In this document: positions 62,938-64,000 of the stretch, piece after piece | Position numbering within the stretch: the first letter of the stretch is position 1 | Layout of the letters: every line of letters begins with the position of its first letter | Origin: Hymenolepis diminuta | Lineage: Eukaryota > Platyhelminthes > Cestoda > Cyclophyllidea > Hymenolepididae | Assembly: GCA_900708905.1 (NCBI GenBank) | Contig: CAADRB010000037.1 | Coordinates: 431,188 to 495,187, forward strand | Direction of reading: 5' to 3' | Length of the DNA: 64,000 nucleotides | Notes under the pieces: generated by a model | Databases searched by the model: none | What the model saw: only the letters and a program-made list of their open reading frames with translations | What the model was told of the DNA's origin: nothing | Translations under genes and position numbers: made by a program

Positions 62938-63349
62938 TATTTACGAGTAAAAATTACACAAATTTGGGTTGAGGTTCTCGGTTTTTTTCAAGAAAGGTGT
63001 TTTCGAACTCCTTCTGAATCATTTCAAGTAAGAAAGTTGAGAATTTGCCCTTGTCTCAACAAAGAAAATGTTCAATTGGCTTTCAGATTAAAAAGTGGCA
63101 TTTGAACGCATAAATGCACAGCTTGCGGTATAACTTTTAACAAACTGAGAAGAATGAAAAAATTTTAGGGATTTCTTTCATAAAATTCCTTTTTTTCAGG
63201 AGCTGTAGTTGCAAAAGGCGTCTATGACTTCAGGACTTTGGTATTTTTACGGAGTTAACTCAGGCTTAAAATGACTTTCAAGGTCACGGGGATGCAGCTT
63301 CACTAAATTTGAGATTTGCTGAATGAAGAAGGTCTGCTAGTATAATATA

Positions 63350-63515
63350 ACCCACAACAAAGCAGAAAAATGTCACCATCTTTCCTTACTGAAAAGCAGG
63401 TGAAATCAACTAAGTACGACTCAATAAGGTATAAGGGGAGGGGATCGAAAGGGAGAACTATAATGTCATTTCATTTGATTTTCGTATCCCGGTTCTGAAT
63501 TACTGAAAAAATTTA
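63350..63515 (+). repeat. Dispersed repeat, copy B
   Basis: Partner of the copy near 27.9 kb. Its end (63474-63510) is also nearly duplicated at 62897-62935: CATTTGATTTTC(A/G)TATCCC and the bases that follow it. Confidence 0.5.
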
Positions 63516-64000
63516 ACACGCAATCTCCGGTTGCCAATTCAATTCAGGCCGATAAAACAGCATGACATTACATGATCTTAAAGGACTTATACAGTCTTAA
63601 CATTGCGGAGCTCACAGAGCAGAACAGGTCTGTACTCAAATTTAAACTACTACTTATAAATGTAAACTACTTATATTTAAACTACCTATAATAAGTGTTA
63701 TGAAGGCAGAATTTGGCCAGACAGCATGGCGTTTGAAATGTTTGGAGCCCAATAAGCAGCGTCCACTCAAATTGGGAATTAATATATCACGACAATATTA
63801 CCTCACCTAGTCAGCTCTACTACGTCAAAATCACGTGAGCTGTTTGAGGCAATGGAAGCCTATTGGATTTTTGGCCTAAGGGAGAAAAACAGGGTCGAGG
63901 TTGAAAACCGATCATTCCAATTAATCCACCCGTCAGTAAGTACCAAACATCGAGGACAAGAATTCTATCAGTAATCTGGATAACGATCAAGGAATATTCA

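Larger units (their letters stand above)
60566..64000. other. No gene seen at the right edge
   Basis: Contains the dispersed repeats near 62.9 and 63.4 kb and purine-rich sequence at 61863-61900. No ORF has recognisable content. Confidence 0.45.

Noticed and set aside
1..64000. CRISPR arrays, rRNA, canonical tRNA genes
   Set aside because: No regularly spaced repeats, rRNA-like blocks or complete cloverleaf with both Pol III boxes were found by eye; the tRNA-like pieces look like decayed repeats.

Overview
The window is 64 kb of eukaryotic nuclear DNA from an invertebrate animal. It is AT-rich and gene-poor, has GT-AG introns, and contains an assembly gap of 391 N. No bacterial gene organisation, CRISPR array or operon is present. 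A flatworm (Platyhelminthes) is my best guess, with modest confidence. The main reason is the plus-strand gene's introns: short at the 5' end (858 and 78 bp) and 3.7-10.2 kb further on, a skew described for schistosomes. Very small internal exons and a splice acceptor only 7 nt before the ATG of the other gene also fit. None of this is decisive.

Two protein genes can be built. (1) A plus-strand, coiled-coil-type gene of unknown function runs from about 740 to 45450. Nine exons (740-875, 1734-1855, 1934-2194, 8570-8781, 15853-15945, 19603-19647, 29850-29887, 39328-39389, 45340-45450) join in continuous phase into 1080 nt, or 359 residues and a stop, with AATAAA 20 nt after the stop. The first five exons are convincing. 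The last four are short and rest mostly on phase, splice sites and composition. A further coding-like exon (2872-2944) breaks the frame when included, and a phase-compatible alternative last exon lies at 16191-16290. (2) A minus-strand gene at 42552-39950 (two exons, 680 aa) encodes a type I membrane protein: signal peptide, leucine-rich repeats with cysteine caps, one Ig domain, a transmembrane helix, and a Pro/Gln-rich cytoplasmic tail. This is the kekkon-like LRR-Ig architecture.

If both models hold, the LRR-Ig gene is nested in antisense orientation inside the last intron (39390-45339) of the coiled-coil gene. The preceding intron holds a dead Mos1/mariner-type transposase at about 38231-39052, with frameshifts, a changed first catalytic Asp and the third catalytic block deleted.

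The 18.5 kb right of 45.5 kb holds no gene I can support. It has a GC-rich patch with a possible G-quadruplex at 49.4-49.6 kb, tRNA-like repeat heads, short dispersed repeats, microsatellites and one exon-like ORF at 60472-60565. The two genes show no sign of a shared pathway; their relationship is positional.
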